A DNA stretch of 64,000 nucleotides from Branchiostoma lanceolatum (GCF_035083965.1 NC_089739.1:9164001-9228000), one strand, 5' to 3'; counted from the first letter of the stretch, positions 46,001 to 56,713 are shown. Numbers and translations: made by a program. The notes: generated by a model not told the origin, from the letters alone.

Positions 46001-49000
46001 TACACGCATTCATTGTAATAAATTGTTACTAACTTCACAACATTAAATGTAAGATATGTAAATAAATCAAATATCAAAATGATTATGATATTAATAGTAT
46101 AATACAAGATGGAAACTCATTGGGTATGATGATATTTGAACTCAGAAATAGGGCAGTGTTCTATTTTGCCGAATTCGTCGATCCCTACCCCAGTATGAAA
46201 GCCTGGTAGAGGCTAGCACAACAGACAAATACACACGAGCTGGGCAGATATATTTCTTCCGTTGTCGAGTAAAAATAGCGTCATCCTTACGCAGTTGAAG
46301 TGATTCCATTCTGCGATGATCCTAGATAACTATCGAGTCCGGGTCTTAAGACAACTGTCACCACTCCCCCTGCGTCGGTAAGTCGTCCGTCGTGAATGGC
46401 AGCCCGGCATATACTGGAATCCTGTCAATTTGATCCAATACAATGAATAAAGTCAATCTCAATTAATCATCGATTATAGAAAACCTATTGTCCTTATAGA
46501 AACTGTCCGATTTGGATGGTGTCGTAATGCCGTAGGCAGTCATAAGCTTCAAGCATCAAACCTCTGCATGTAAAAGAACCCAACACACTTATGGAGAAGA
46601 GTAGGGGTGACCCTGTCTGCTTGGCCAAAAACGCGAGCCGAAGCGAAGCCGCATTGCACTAGTAGCTAATTAGAAAGTGTTATGCTTCGTTCTCAGTCTA
46701 AGATTCGGCCGCTTTACCTTTTTCATAAAGAAAATCATTACCACCATGAAGAATAGGAGTATTGCTTTTGGTCTGTGAGTGTTTGCCTGTGTTTCCGGAT
46801 ATTTGTGGTCCGCATAACTTAAGATTCTCTGGATAGATTGTAAAGATATTTTTTCTGTGGGTAGTTTTTTTTATGACGAAGGTCAATATAAATTTCGGCC
46901 CCGCTGGTGTTTGACCTTGGTACTGCAGCAGAACTTCCGGTATTTTTGGTATCTTTTTTTTTTCTTAGACATGCTATGGTACTTAGGATGGCGTCCAAAA
47001 CAATGAAAGTTTGCTTACGCTGGTGTAAGTCCCTGTCCCATAAACATAGTAAGGCGTATCACGACAGTCAGGGGGACACTGCACGCTGTAGGAAATTATA
47101 CATCACATAACAACAGCATTGACCATGCAACAGTTAACAAACCTATCTTAACCTATATTTCTTACATCACAGAGAGACGAGAAAATGCCGAACCTATGTA
47201 TTAGTTTTAGTTAAGAGCAGTTTTAGAACCAGTGTTTTCCATTAGTATCAGAGGTATCAGAGGACCCGTCAGTGTCATTTTCTGTACTTTATTACGACGT
47301 TTATATCTGTATGCCTGTACTTAAAGGTTATCGAACATTGACGTGCAACGAAAATATGCGAGTGGCTGCCAGGATACGTGGATTTTTATTCGTTCACGTA
47401 TCTGTATCCATGCCCTTTGGCGTAACACACCAGCTTCGCAGGCACACGACGGGACCACCCTAATGATTCTGAATAGATAGTTACATTGTATATTACACTG
47501 AAAGACCTGTCACAATTAACTATACATAACGTAGAGGAAATCCCTCTAATACTTCATTGTGGATGTCGATCTTCTTATGTCTTCCCCATTTACCAGTATT
47601 TCATTGTGCAAACCTGTCACATCGGACCATTATTTTAATTTCGGCGACTTCCTGAAAAGGTTGAAAATTTAAACCAATTTTTACCTGTATGTTGTCCCAT
47701 CGATATCGTCCGCTTCTGTACTGCACTGCACTGATTCTAACAAAATAGTTTCACGGTGCAAGTTGAAAAATACCAACAAGCTTACAGCTATACGAACGGC
47801 ACTAACAATATCATGTCATGATGCCCTCTTTGATATCTTATGTTTCGTCAATTCATGCAAACGAAAAACTAAACTGTGGAACAACAACTGTATCTGTATG
47901 TCGTTTAATCAGTAACAATTCTACACAGACTACATGTCCTTATATTGTACGAAATACTAGAATACTCTGCCACTATAATGCTATTATGATTTGTAATTGT
48001 GAACAAAAAGGCCTTACTACCGTTTCTTTACGCTGAGTGTTTTAAAGAAAATTTGCTTAATCTACAGTTTGCCCTTTACCCCTTTCTTCTTGATTTGCCA
48101 TGGATGTGCTAAAAAAGACAACTTCACACAAAACATTACAGAAAGTACAGAAAGCTGGTGGTGTGGCATTACAAACTGGCATTTAAACACTTACGTAGTT
48201 GAGCAGTTGTTCCTCTGCACACTGAAAGTAAAATGCAGAATTTGACATTGTTAACGGTTGACAGCAAATATGAATGATGATTGCTAACAGCATTAAAGAT
48301 TGCAAATATTGCGTCTAGGACTCTGATCTGGGCTTAGTTAAAACCTCTACAACAAGTCTGTTTTTGTTAACTGCTTTTCACTGAAGATATGATATGTTTA
48401 TCAAGTCAAACCTGGATTCTGGAACCACCTAACGAATATTGAAAATGGTAGCTGTGGACTGGTATTTGCTCAGAACAGGGTGGGGTTAACTATCATGTAA
48501 AAATAGACGGGCCTGTTTTTGTGTTGTTGAGATGGTTACATATCGAGATCTTTATTGACACAACAAAAGCACAGCGACTTTCGTAAGGTCTACTACATAC
48601 ATACATACAAACGAATAAGTGCATACAAATGAGTTTGATTACATACAATCATATGGGATAGGGCAACATATCGAAATATCGCATGTGATATACTTATACA
48701 TTGCTTGTTATTGCTTACATGTGTCAGATGGTTGTCCGATAGGGTTTGACTGTACATGTATATGTTTGACTTTAAGAGATACCCTAGTACTCGGGACTTT
48801 TATTTGTGGGTGTGAAATAGGACTATTGTCTACTTTTATTGTGCTGTATAGAAAAAGGCACACAGTGACACACAGACGTGTTTACTGAATAGCGATAACG
48901 TGGAACAGATACATGATTAAAGGGACGGAAACAAACATCGTAAAGTTTCAATCAAACATTGTTGTATACCAGCTGTGGCGGCCTGGTCATATCAAAGGGC

Positions 49001-50429
49001 ATGCGTGGTGTGTCCCGACAACATGGCACGGTTTTTGTTCACCTTGTAGCACATATTACACCAGTAGTGGTGTGTGTAGCCCTATTGACACACAAGGCAG
49101 TACGTTTCCTTGCTGTTTCTGTCGCATATATATTTTCATAGGGCAGGGTTGCATTTTACGTCCCCTCCCAAAGACGGTTGCAGCCCTAACCGAGATGTCC
49201 TGTTCGGGTTTCCCAGTTACCAACTAATAGGAACCAGGAGCTCAACTGTGAGGCTGCTGTGCTTTACGATAATTTCACAAGGACTCAAACAGTATCACTT
49301 CTCATTTTTTTGCGTTCCTGTTCCTCAATTCGGAAAAGGTGTTTTGTTTTCAATAGTAGGCGCCGATTAGGAGGAAATGACTGACATTCTTATTTCTTTG
49401 TTCTGCTTTTGGTGCCCTTTGACTATGAAATACCCGCAAGTCTAGTTTTTTTGCTTGCTTGCGACTATTTTCAAGAAGTTAGCATAGCGAAAGGTCATCG
49501 GCGTACAGCCTCTCTGACTCACTCTCTCCCCCCCCTCTCTCTCTCTCTCTCAGAAATACGTTTATGAAAGTTAGACATTAAGGTTAGGTATTCATAAGCG
49601 AATCATTCTCTACAACTGGTTAAGAGACGGGGATTACTTGAAGACGTTTTGAATGACATCCATCACTCTTCTTCACCGTCACTAGTATGAACTAGCAGAA
49701 CAAGTCAATATTACTACATGAGATGTAACTGGCAAAAGCGGTTGAGCATGGTAATCACAGATTCCGACATCCTTTCCATTCAAAACATGAACTAACAAGA
49801 AATTAAGGACCATGGCAATTGACGGAAAACTGACTTTTTATCAGGTGAGGTTATAGTACTATAATTTGTATCACGTCTGGAAATGCAATATACACATTTG
49901 TTTACTAAACGTTTCGATTCAGAATTAGATATTATTGAAGTCTATAGATGTAGATATTATACATTGTAGTATGCTTTGAAGTTTGTGATGTCCCTGTAGC
50001 TGAACTGGTTGCATTGTTTGCCTCACAGAGGCCTCATAGTTAAGCAGCGGCAACTGTTTAATAAACTAGACATTTATACACATCTAGCAGCCTCACTGAT
50101 TCCAATTGTTTGGTAACAGGTTAGACTCCGGTTCAAATCATGGGACAGGGCATCTCGGTTGGCGCTGCACTCGTGCAAAGGACGTAAAAATTGGGGTCCC
50201 GTGTTCGAGGAGGTGGCTCGAGCACGTCGAAGAGGAAGGGCTAGCAACCTCTTCCTATGAAAATATACAATGCTACGAAAAAATGTCTTGCCTTCCCTAT
50301 GTGCCATGGCACCACAATGTGAACAACAACAACATATTAACTTAAGTTTGAAAAAAAAGATTATGGTATCTTACCTAAGAACAACAGCGACGTCATAGCC
50401 AGCAACAATACCGAATCTGTCCACGCCAT
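39672..50429 (-). CDS. CUB and F5/8 type C domain membrane protein with Thr-rich stalk
   Basis: Ten exons on the minus strand, in transcription order: 50375-50429, 44444-44611, 43320-43538, 42846-43006, 42249-42377, 41830-41971, 41370-41477, 40891-41004, 40286-40654, 39672-40054. All junction phases match and the sum is 1848 bases, that is 615 residues plus stop. Order: signal peptide, CUB, discoidin (F5/8 type C), Ser/Thr-rich stalk, transmembrane helix, eight-residue basic tail. CUB plus discoidin is reminiscent of neuropilins and DCBLD proteins, but there is no LCCL or MAM domain and only one copy of each. A role as an adhesion or ligand-binding surface protein is inferred. The final exon could alternatively splice at AG|GTAAAC, which overlaps the stop codon, giving a longer tail. 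Confidence 0.88.
40286..40600 (-). repeat. 36-bp coding minisatellite
   Basis: Units are spaced exactly 36 bp at 40413, 40449, 40485, 40521, 40557 and 40593 (anchored on TGACGTCA), with older units at 40290, 40326 and 40377. Every unit is in frame with the stalk exon. Confidence 0.88.
40286..41477 (-). CDS. Ser/Thr-rich mucin-like stalk exons
   Basis: Exons 41370-41477, 40891-41004 and 40286-40654, all phase 1-1, encode almost only Thr, Ser, Pro, Val and Glu, a likely heavily O-glycosylated stalk. Exon 40286-40654 contains tandem 12-residue repeats of the type TSEVVTSTPQLL (36 bp), about nine copies decaying toward its 3' end. Confidence 0.85.
41830..43006 (-). CDS. F5/8 type C (discoidin) domain exons
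   Basis: Exons 42846-43006 (DCGYALGLESRQIEDAQMSA onward), 42249-42377 (VSGVQTQGRWGGWLTSYMIK) and 41830-41971 (FPANSDGANITQHILDPPIF, ending RMELLGCT) cover a full discoidin domain with its first and last cysteines. These match the family signatures G-x-E-S-x-x-I, V-x-TQGR, Y-x-x-SxDGxxW and P-R-x-R-x-E-L-x-G-C. Such domains bind phospholipid, carbohydrate or protein ligands; which applies here is unknown. Confidence 0.9.
43178..43262 (+). repeat. Dispersed repeat D copy in the CUB/discoidin gene
   Basis: Nearly the same 85-base segment as 22153-22247, in the intron between the CUB and discoidin exons. Confidence 0.7.
43320..44611 (-). CDS. CUB domain exons
   Basis: Exon 44444-44611 (CGGSLDQTTGNITSPNWPG, then CEWLITAPAEGYITLNF) and exon 43320-43538 (CQLTDTVTVYEGNGTDG, then RSSGRHMFVTFRAKR) make one complete CUB domain. 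All four expected cysteines are present. The lost acidic residues of calcium-binding CUBs were not checked in detail. A Penelope-derived inverted repeat sits in the intron between the halves. Confidence 0.87.
43620..43938. mobile_element. Large inverted repeat with Penelope-like endonuclease end
   Basis: Arms 43620-43728 and 43832-43938 are almost perfectly complementary over about 107 bases. The interior encodes KFPGTFDQLLTSRIRND, matching the YDPLLTS-type C-terminus of Penelope-like GIY-YIG proteins. It lies in an intron of the CUB/discoidin gene. Confidence 0.75.
44595..45030. repeat. Tandem copies of the CUB-exon acceptor region
   Basis: Three diverged units of about 75 bp carry an AACACTGTTT-CTG-AGAC block followed by ACTTGATACAGCAAATGTCAAG-like sequence. 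They occur near 44601, 44908 and 44983 (with a partial start at 44865). The first unit contains the real 3' splice site of exon 44444-44611. Confidence 0.7.
44754..44766. repeat. Homopolymer G tract
   Basis: A run of 13 G within the intron preceding the CUB exon; a second G-rich stretch follows at 44816-44827. Confidence 0.85.
49130..49262 (-). repeat. SINE family C copy, minus orientation
   Basis: Its reverse complement shares GGACATCTCGGTTAGGGCTGC, GACGTAAAA and GTTGGTAAC with the plus-oriented copy at 49990-50290. Confidence 0.55.
49990..50290 (+). repeat. tRNA-like SINE family C copy, plus orientation
   Basis: Begins GTCCCTGTAGCTGAACTGGTT (A-box-like) and contains GGTTCAAATC at 50131-50140 (B-box-like). 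A downstream body is shared with 49130-49262; the head and TTGGTAAC segment recur at 44165-44270. Confidence 0.55.
50375..50429 (-). CDS. Signal-peptide exon of the CUB/discoidin gene
   Basis: ATG at 50429 begins MAWTDSVLLLAMTSLLFL, an 18-codon hydrophobic signal sequence, then a phase-1 consensus donor (GTAAGA). It joins across a 5.8 kb intron to the CUB exon at 44611, which starts ANSVSQACGG. Confidence 0.8.
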
Positions 50430-50567
50430 TGTTACAGCACTTCTTTCTCCCTTCTTCTCTTATCAACTAGCCGTTTGATCCTAATTCTTTTCGGAAAAAA
50501 CTCTTGCGTTGCAATGATGTTTTATCCAGTGGCAAGCTCGTCTATTGTTCTGCGTTATCTGTCGATG

Positions 50568-50575
50568 TATTTAAA
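50568..50575 (-). promoter_or_regulatory. Candidate TATA-like element of the CUB/discoidin gene
   Basis: TTTAAATA on the minus strand, about 140 bases upstream of the ATG at 50429. Position fits a core promoter; unverified. Confidence 0.35.
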
Positions 50576-50837
50576 GGTCCTGTCATTCGCGCGGTGGTTG
50601 TTGGGACGGGACTTTAAATGCTAGGCAGTTAAACCGTCGTCTTTATCTCGTATATACGTCACGGGTGACCTAATATATGGCGTCTGGAGATAGTGAGTTA
50701 ATGAGATTTAGGCGAAGTGATGATAGCAGGACGTACAAAGAGGGCCATTGAGAAGCGCGATCAAAACACTCTGAGTAACAACTTTCATCTACAAAGCACA
50801 CAACTTTGGTTCACATTGTGATATTGTGGCAATGTGG

Positions 50838-51190
50838 TCTTGTGATTAGGGTTGTCACCTTTGAATCTAAAGGTTCTGGGTTCGAATCCAGGGCATGCCC
50901 CATTGGTGTGTCCTTGGCAACGGCACTTTATACCTAATTCTTTACTCACCTCAGGTAAAAGTTAGTACCTATAGCTTCGGTTAGAGACGTCCACTCGTAA
51001 AGCCAGCGGTCCCGTGTTTGAGGAGAGCCCCGTCTCGAGAACCCACCATACTTCTCGAAAAGAGTAGGGCTCCATTCCGGTGTGAGTAGATCAAACCAAT
51101 CAGTCCATTCCTACGCTGATTGTACTTGCTGTACAAAAACTGGTGTGATTCGCCAAAAGGCGGTCTACCCGTTATGTGAGACAAACAAAG
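50838..51190 (+). repeat. tRNA-derived SINE, family B (complete)
   Basis: The tRNA-like head has a perfect B box GGTTCGAATCC at 50879-50889 and an A-box-like TGGTCTTGTGATTAGGG upstream. The body contains CCTTGGCAACGGCACTT and CGAAAAGAGTAGGGCTCC. Tail copies occur at 18290-18480 and 46565-46615. Confidence 0.75.
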
Positions 51191-51335
51191 AAACAAAAAA
51201 AAATAATAAAAAATACAAACACACAAACAAGCAGTTGTTTGATAGATATGATGTTTAAACGTACATTTACTTAGCATGAAAATTCATTTGAGTTCGTGAA
51301 TTACTTAATGAGAAATCAAATTACAATTCAAAGAA

Positions 51336-51527
51336 TTGACTCACCGAAATTTTCACTGCCGAATCTATTGGGAAGGTTTCAACTTTCTGAACACTGAATA
51401 TGACTACTTTTTGAGGGGAGTGAAGGAGGCCATCTACATCAGGGCGCACCAACCTTCTCTCAACCCGGACGGGGGTCGGTACCAACTTCCGACAACCTTT
51501 GACCCAATGCTGACGTCACACGTGTGA
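51336..51527 (+). mobile_element. Penelope-like element remnant (GIY-YIG endonuclease C-terminus)
   Basis: A 63-codon ORF ends with RGVKEAIYIRAHQPSLNPDG, then GRYQLPTTFDPMLTS. This is the conserved EAIxIRxxxPSLNxDGGRYxLP end of Penelope-like proteins. A CACGTGT-rich segment and GAAGAAGACCGAGAGATTTGGTCGAAA-type 3' sequence follow. The reverse transcriptase part is absent, so it is a 5'-truncated dead copy. Confidence 0.7.
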
Positions 51528-52089
51528 ACAAAGCCCACGTGTCTACAGCACTTAGGTCAGATAGCTGAAGAAGACCGAGAGATTTGGTCGAAAGATTATT
51601 CTGACTATTTACGAACATTCACTATTATACGCGATTTGTCAAGTACAAGGGCCAAGGGAGTTATGTAGCCTGTGAAAGTGGACCTTCAAGCCTGTAGTTC
51701 TTCCGAAGTACATGGCTGCCTCTCACATACGTAAGATAAGACTCTCTATTCAGTGTTCAAGAATTTTGTCCGTATGGCTACTTTCTATATACTCGCATCA
51801 TTGCGGATAAATATTGTTGCGTTCCAATACATGTAGTACTTGTTCTATGGAGCCGTAGGGTCAATTACCGTACGGTCATAAGGCGGACCCTAGGCTGAAT
51901 ACATAAAGAAGGGAACCAGGACCTGGAAAGACTGTAGCAAAATACGGGGTATTTGGAAACCATATACTAGCCTTCCCCGTGTATGTATTACCAGGCGTGT
52001 TTACAGGATACCCCTGAGATTCAACTATACGCGCCCCTTTCCGTATGTGTAAATATAGTCCCGGTAATAGCAAAGAGAGAAGAACAACA

Positions 52090-52345
52090 GCAAGACGGTG
52101 GAAAATGACAGCCCGATGTGCCTCACTGGCAAGGGTTTAGACCGACCCTGGGAGACCAGACTTGAGATCGGTCCGTCAGCCAGTTCCTTCGGGGGGCCAA
52201 GGCAGGCAGTGCCGTCCGATCTAAATTAGGGCTACGGGGGAGTCCTAAATCTTGTGGGTGGGGACCGGCGGGATCGTGGGGCCGGTAAAGTTCTGGCGCG
52301 CGATCGGTGAAACACTGGATCTGGTCTTTCAGGCTAGGGTAGAGA
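52090..52345. other. GC-rich block of unknown origin
   Basis: Visibly richer in G and C than its flanks, with no long ORF. It looks like an inserted fragment of a foreign or repetitive element, but I cannot name it. Confidence 0.4.
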
Positions 52346-52478
52346 GGACCTAAGTAAGGTACATCCTGAAAAATCTATACCCTTCTACCTTCTCTAAATA
52401 AAAAAGAAATTTCCATCTTTAGATACGATTTGTGAGTGACTGATTACTCATTCTGTTCTTTTGATGGTTTACTGTGGG

Positions 52479-52611
52479 GTGAATGACCGATATGTCAAAC
52501 TCTAATTAGTCATCACTAATGTAATCTTCTGGCATTACTGTGTGAGTTTGTGACATCTCGGTCATTGACCCTAAGGTCATTTCCAAATTGTATGACATTA
52601 CGGTCATTCAC
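52479..52611. repeat. Foldback repeat with GTGAATGACCG ends
   Basis: GTGAATGACCG at 52479-52489 is the inverted complement of 52601-52611, and internal GGTCATT and TGACAT blocks pair too. Probably a small MITE of about 133 bp. Confidence 0.6.
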
Positions 52612-52843
52612 CTTAAGGGCGATTCCATTCTAAATCTTCATAAAACTGAAATAATAGGATTTTTTTTCACATACATATAGGATGTTTTTAAAATATTAAG
52701 GCTAAAAATAACGTATCAGACTAGTTGACTCGTAACTTTGAGAGACTAAGAAGCAAAAGGTGGTGAAAAAAATTCACACTACCCCCTGTGGTCTTGACAT
52801 GGAATATCCCATAGCGGCTATGCAAATAAGGCCATGCCATGTG

Positions 52844-52850
52844 TATATAA
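52844..52850 (+). promoter_or_regulatory. TATA box of the FABP-like gene
   Basis: TATATAA, 79 bases upstream of the start codon at 52929, preceded by AT-poor sequence. Position implies transcription start near 52875. Confidence 0.7.
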
Positions 52851-52928
52851 GGCCGTACCCTCGAACTTTGTTACAAAAACCGACTGTGTCTACCTTGAGA
52901 ACAGTTCGAGTCTCTGATTTGAGGAAGA

Positions 52929-55315
52929 ATGGCAGACTTTTCCGGCAAGTGGCGCCCCGTGGAAGGGCAGCAGAATGAGGAGAGTTTCATTAAGTTCTTC
53001 GCAGCTATGGGTAAGTGGATATAGTCTCAATTCAATCGTGGTCAATTTTCAACAAAATTAGTATAAACTTAGTCTTATACCATCGTCTGCACAAGACCTT
53101 CAGATCAGGGTAACATAGCCTATAACCAGGGCAAAATGAGACCCTTTTGATACGCTGATTGGCCAATATCTAGTTGTACTCGAGTTCAAGATGATGTTAC
53201 ACTTGGGAGGCACGGAAAAAGTAAAAAAGGAGGATTGGTCCGATCTCTGTCATTCTTAAGAAAGACGAGTAAAGTCGAAACCGGTTAAAGTTCCGTCTCA
53301 GCGCTGTCATTGTCCCAGAGTTACGAATGGCTTATACCATCGTCTGTTGCATGACTTAACTTTAAAGCTGATGAACCGGTCGGGGGTATTTTGTAGGTCC
53401 CTTTGTGACATTTTTGTAGCGGGGGGATAGCCCAAAGAACGCGCACCAGTAAAGCATAGTCTCTACCAGACTAACTGTGCGGCAATAGAGAGAAAATTTG
53501 CCAGTGGAGTTTGGCCACCATAGGGTTTCATTTGCAGGCTCCGAGGGGGAGATATTAACCTTACCGCGGACTGACTCTCAAAGCCAATTATTATCTCCAT
53601 GAAAAATGGAGATATTGTTTTGGGCGTGTCTGTCTGTTTGTATGTCTGTTTGTGTTTCCGGACTACTCTAGTCAGCATAGCTCAAGAGCCTCTTGATGGA
53701 TTACAATGATATTTGGTATGTGGGCGGGTCATGTGAAGCCGAAAATCAAGGTCGATTTTGGGCCCCCTGGAATGTGACCTTGTTCTCTCTTTTTTTGGCG
53801 AATTCTACGACCAATTTACCTGCTCAAAGATTAGCTGTAAGTGAGATAAAGAGATCGGTCATAGGAGTCTTGTTTTCATGAATAGGACTAAAATACACGC
53901 ACTCCGAACCTGTCTGTATTGCAGCCGTATCGCCGCCCTGTCGTCACAAAGGGTTGGGCGTGACCTTTGATTTGACCTGTGACCACTCCTATGACAAGGG
54001 GGGTCAATGACCGTAAGAGCACGGTCGGGATGAAAGACCACAAGTCCATGTATGAGACCATTTGTTTGTTAGTACCTCCGTGACAAATGAAGGTATAGTT
54101 CTGGTCTAAACCAAAGAAATGTTAATACGGAACTCTAACGGACTTAAAATACGCACTATGAATATAGTCTCTACCAGACTATTAAACTACGCCGGCTTTG
54201 GGGAGAATATCAGTTACCAGGCTTTCACTTGCAGATTGGATCCTCTCTCCGTAGCCGGTTTAGCCAATTTCTACTATTCACTCAGCGATCCGTGGGGCCT
54301 GGTAGAGGCTACTATGAATATGCCTTTGCATATAGTTGTCCAATAAAAACCACTACTAGTATGTTGGCTAAAGATCAAGTTCTTTTTTTACCTACAGGCT
54401 CGCCGAACCCAACCATGGCGCAAAAACTGTTTAAAACCGCCGAGAATTATGAAATCATCGACAAGGGAGACACAGTCATCTTCAGGGTAGGATTCGTCCT
54501 CAGTTTTATGCAAATCATATATTTTGCGTATAAGTACTACCGATAGACCGGGCTAACTATATTTCATCATTAGGTTCAAAACCAATTTCTTCAACTACCA
54601 TCGTTTAGGCACAATGCCAATTTGCCAAGGTGGCGTTGCGACAAGCATGCGATACAAAACGTTACTGTCCACCTCCCGTCTTTGTTTTGAAAGTTTCCAA
54701 AACGCTAGCCTGGATAATCGCACAAAAAATTATATCCTAGCGGTCTGCCTGGTCATTGCCTGACATCGAGAGATTTTGAAACACAGTCTACTAAAAGGGT
54801 TGTGAACAAAAGAGAAATGATTTACCATCCTAAAGGTCTAATTTCCATCTTCAGATTCCCGACTCACAGAGTGAAGCAGGAACAAAGGACATTCTGTTCA
54901 AAGTAGGACAGGAGAACGAGGTAGTGGGACCCATTGGAGTCCCAGTAAAGGTGAGAAACAAGTATATTTCCTCTCCCTCTCTCACAGACAAAACATTGCC
55001 CCTTGTCTCTTTTCTATAAGTACTTCCGTGGCCATTGATCACACTACTTGTCCCTCCGCTGAGAGCCTTTCAACTTAACACTAAGTTTCCCTCTAGCTCA
55101 CATAGTTTCACTGTTCAAATATTAGTCTCAAGTCCTTCTACCGCCAACGGCTTCTTTCCACGGACTGCCAAGCTATGGAGCTCTCTTGCTGACAACTGTT
55201 TCCCTTCCGTATACGCGACCTGCAAGCCTTCAAACCACCATCTCCCTCTTCCATCAACGTGGTTCAATGCTTAAAAGTGGTCAAATACGGCCTTGCACAC
55301 TTGTGTGATAGGTGT

Positions 55316-55346
<31 letters not shown>

Positions 55347-56706
55347 TATGGTACACTTGGTGTAAGGCTATACAACCTTTTTCATATATATACATATTGT
55401 GGACAAGCATACGTACACGCAATTTACATTTTAATTGACTCACTTATAAAGTAAGTTCCCTTTCTAATTGAAGAAATTCGTGACCAAAGAGGGCAACAAG
55501 CTGACATTCCACGAAACAGCCCCGAATGGAGAGAAGAACATCACTGTTCGAGAGCTGCAGGGAGACAGGATGCAGTTTGTGAGTAAAACTATTATTCATG
55601 TCGGACGTTCGCACATTGCAGAAGATCTTACGTTGTTGTAGTTTATAGTTCGTAAAGAACGGAGGTACTGTATTGGGTGTGTCTGTGTTTCCGCATATTT
55701 GTAGTCAGCAATAACTCAAGAACCGATAGATGGATTATGATGATATTTGATATGTGGGTAGGCGTTGGTCGGGCCCCCTGGTGTATAACCTTGGTACTGC
55801 ACGTTTTTGTATATGTTGCACTGGTGTGCTGTGAACCTACATCTGCTTGGAGATCAGACTTTCCGCTAGATGTTTTGGTGGCAGATGTTGACGTAGCAAT
55901 GACGTGGTGTATGTTTGGGCCCCAAAGCAGCTTGCTTCGAAACTGCACGGGCGTTTTTTTGTTAAAATCTTTCAAAGAAGATAACTGAACAAAGCAAATA
56001 CTCATATAGTACATCACAAGGGTTGGAGTTTCCTGGTTCTGGTCTTAGATTTCTTTATTATAAGGTGGGGGAGAAGAACCCCCATCGGTCAAAATTTAAA
56101 CTCCTTTGGCACGAGTTACCCACATTTGTGGTAACCTATATCGATATACCCCATTGGGTAACCGTGAACTCCAAAGCTAAGCTACAGCACTTTGTTAGTT
56201 AATGCACCATTTCTACAAGATAGGTATGCCAGGTTCTATACATTTGTGGTATTTTCATCTTCACATCTTATAACTGTTTGGTGTAAAATTCATTTAATCA
56301 AATATGGAAATCAGGGTGTAATGAAAGGAGACCGGTTTGCCATATTTACCTGGATTCGCTGAAAGGATTGTGTTGGTTGGAAATGGACTAGAAACACGGT
56401 TAATAGTTGTTTTAGCGACAGAGCGTGGTGTTGTGATGCCATTAACATAGTCTGAAGGTGACGTCATAGTGTTGCGATTTAACATACAGTTCTGAAATAG
56501 TCCGCTACGTGGCGCTTTTGTCATATTCTTAAGTCGAAATAGCTACGGCCTTAACGGTTCTGCATATAGACTGACTAAGATTCATTACAAAATAGACACT
56601 TGTATGTTTGGTGCTCATCTTCCTTCTAACATGTCCTTTATACTTACAGTCTAAGACTCACGAGGGTTCCGGCGTCACCGCGTCCGCCGTGTTCACCAGG
56701 CAGTAA
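52929..56706 (+). CDS. Fatty-acid-binding-protein-like (intracellular lipid-binding) gene
   Basis: Five exons: 52929-53010, 54398-54486, 54855-54950, 55474-55578, 56650-56706; 429 bases, 142 residues plus stop. Begins MADFSGKWRPVEGQQNEESF, matching the FxGxWxxxxxxNxxxF start of intracellular lipid-binding proteins (usual length 127-140). A helix-turn-helix region, ten-strand barrel-like pattern (for example TVIFRIPDS, NKLTFHETAPNGEKNITVREL) and the closing GVTASAVFTRQ follow. Such proteins are cytosolic carriers of fatty acids or retinoids. The introns after residues 28, about 89 and about 124 correspond to the three classical FABP introns; the one after residue 57 is extra. The C-terminal Arg-x-Tyr carboxylate-binding pair is replaced by Ala-x-Phe, so ligand choice is uncertain. 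Confidence 0.85.
53590..53790 (+). repeat. Dispersed repeat E (GTGTTTCCG-TATTTG-TCAGCATAACTCAAG family)
   Basis: Related copies: 46775-46925, 55660-55802 and 63205-63375, all in plus orientation. They share GTGTTTCCG, TAACTCAAGA, GATGGATTATGATGATATTT, GGCCCCCTGG and GACCTTGGTACTGCAGC-like blocks in the same order. Confidence 0.7.
55311..55346. repeat. (GT)n followed by poly-G
   Basis: About ten GT units then sixteen G, in intron 3 of the FABP-like gene. Confidence 0.9.
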
Positions 56707-56713
56707 ACTCTGC

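Larger units (their letters stand above)
44612..50374 (-). other. 5.8 kb first intron of the CUB/discoidin gene
   Basis: No additional exon recognised. It holds the acceptor-like tandem repeats, a GTGTTTCCGGATATTTG-family dispersed repeat (46775-46925), a SINE-tail fragment (46565-46615), a CT microsatellite (49528-49552), and SINE family C copies in opposite orientations (49130-49262 and 49990-50290). Confidence 0.6.
50430..52843. other. Intergenic region between divergently arranged genes
   Basis: No exon seen. Contents: a complete SINE (50838-51190), a Penelope-like endonuclease remnant (51336-51527), a GC-rich block unlike its surroundings (about 52090-52345), and a foldback repeat (52479-52611). 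The outer ends would carry the promoters of the CUB/discoidin gene (minus) and the FABP-like gene (plus). Confidence 0.6.

Noticed and set aside
50879-50889. Perfect tRNA B box, possible tRNA gene
   Set aside because: No cloverleaf can be formed around it; the downstream body is shared with other copies, so it is a SINE head.
55643-56017. 124-codon minus-strand ORF and 103-codon plus-strand ORF in an FABP intron
   Set aside because: They overlie dispersed repeat E and have no splice or domain support.
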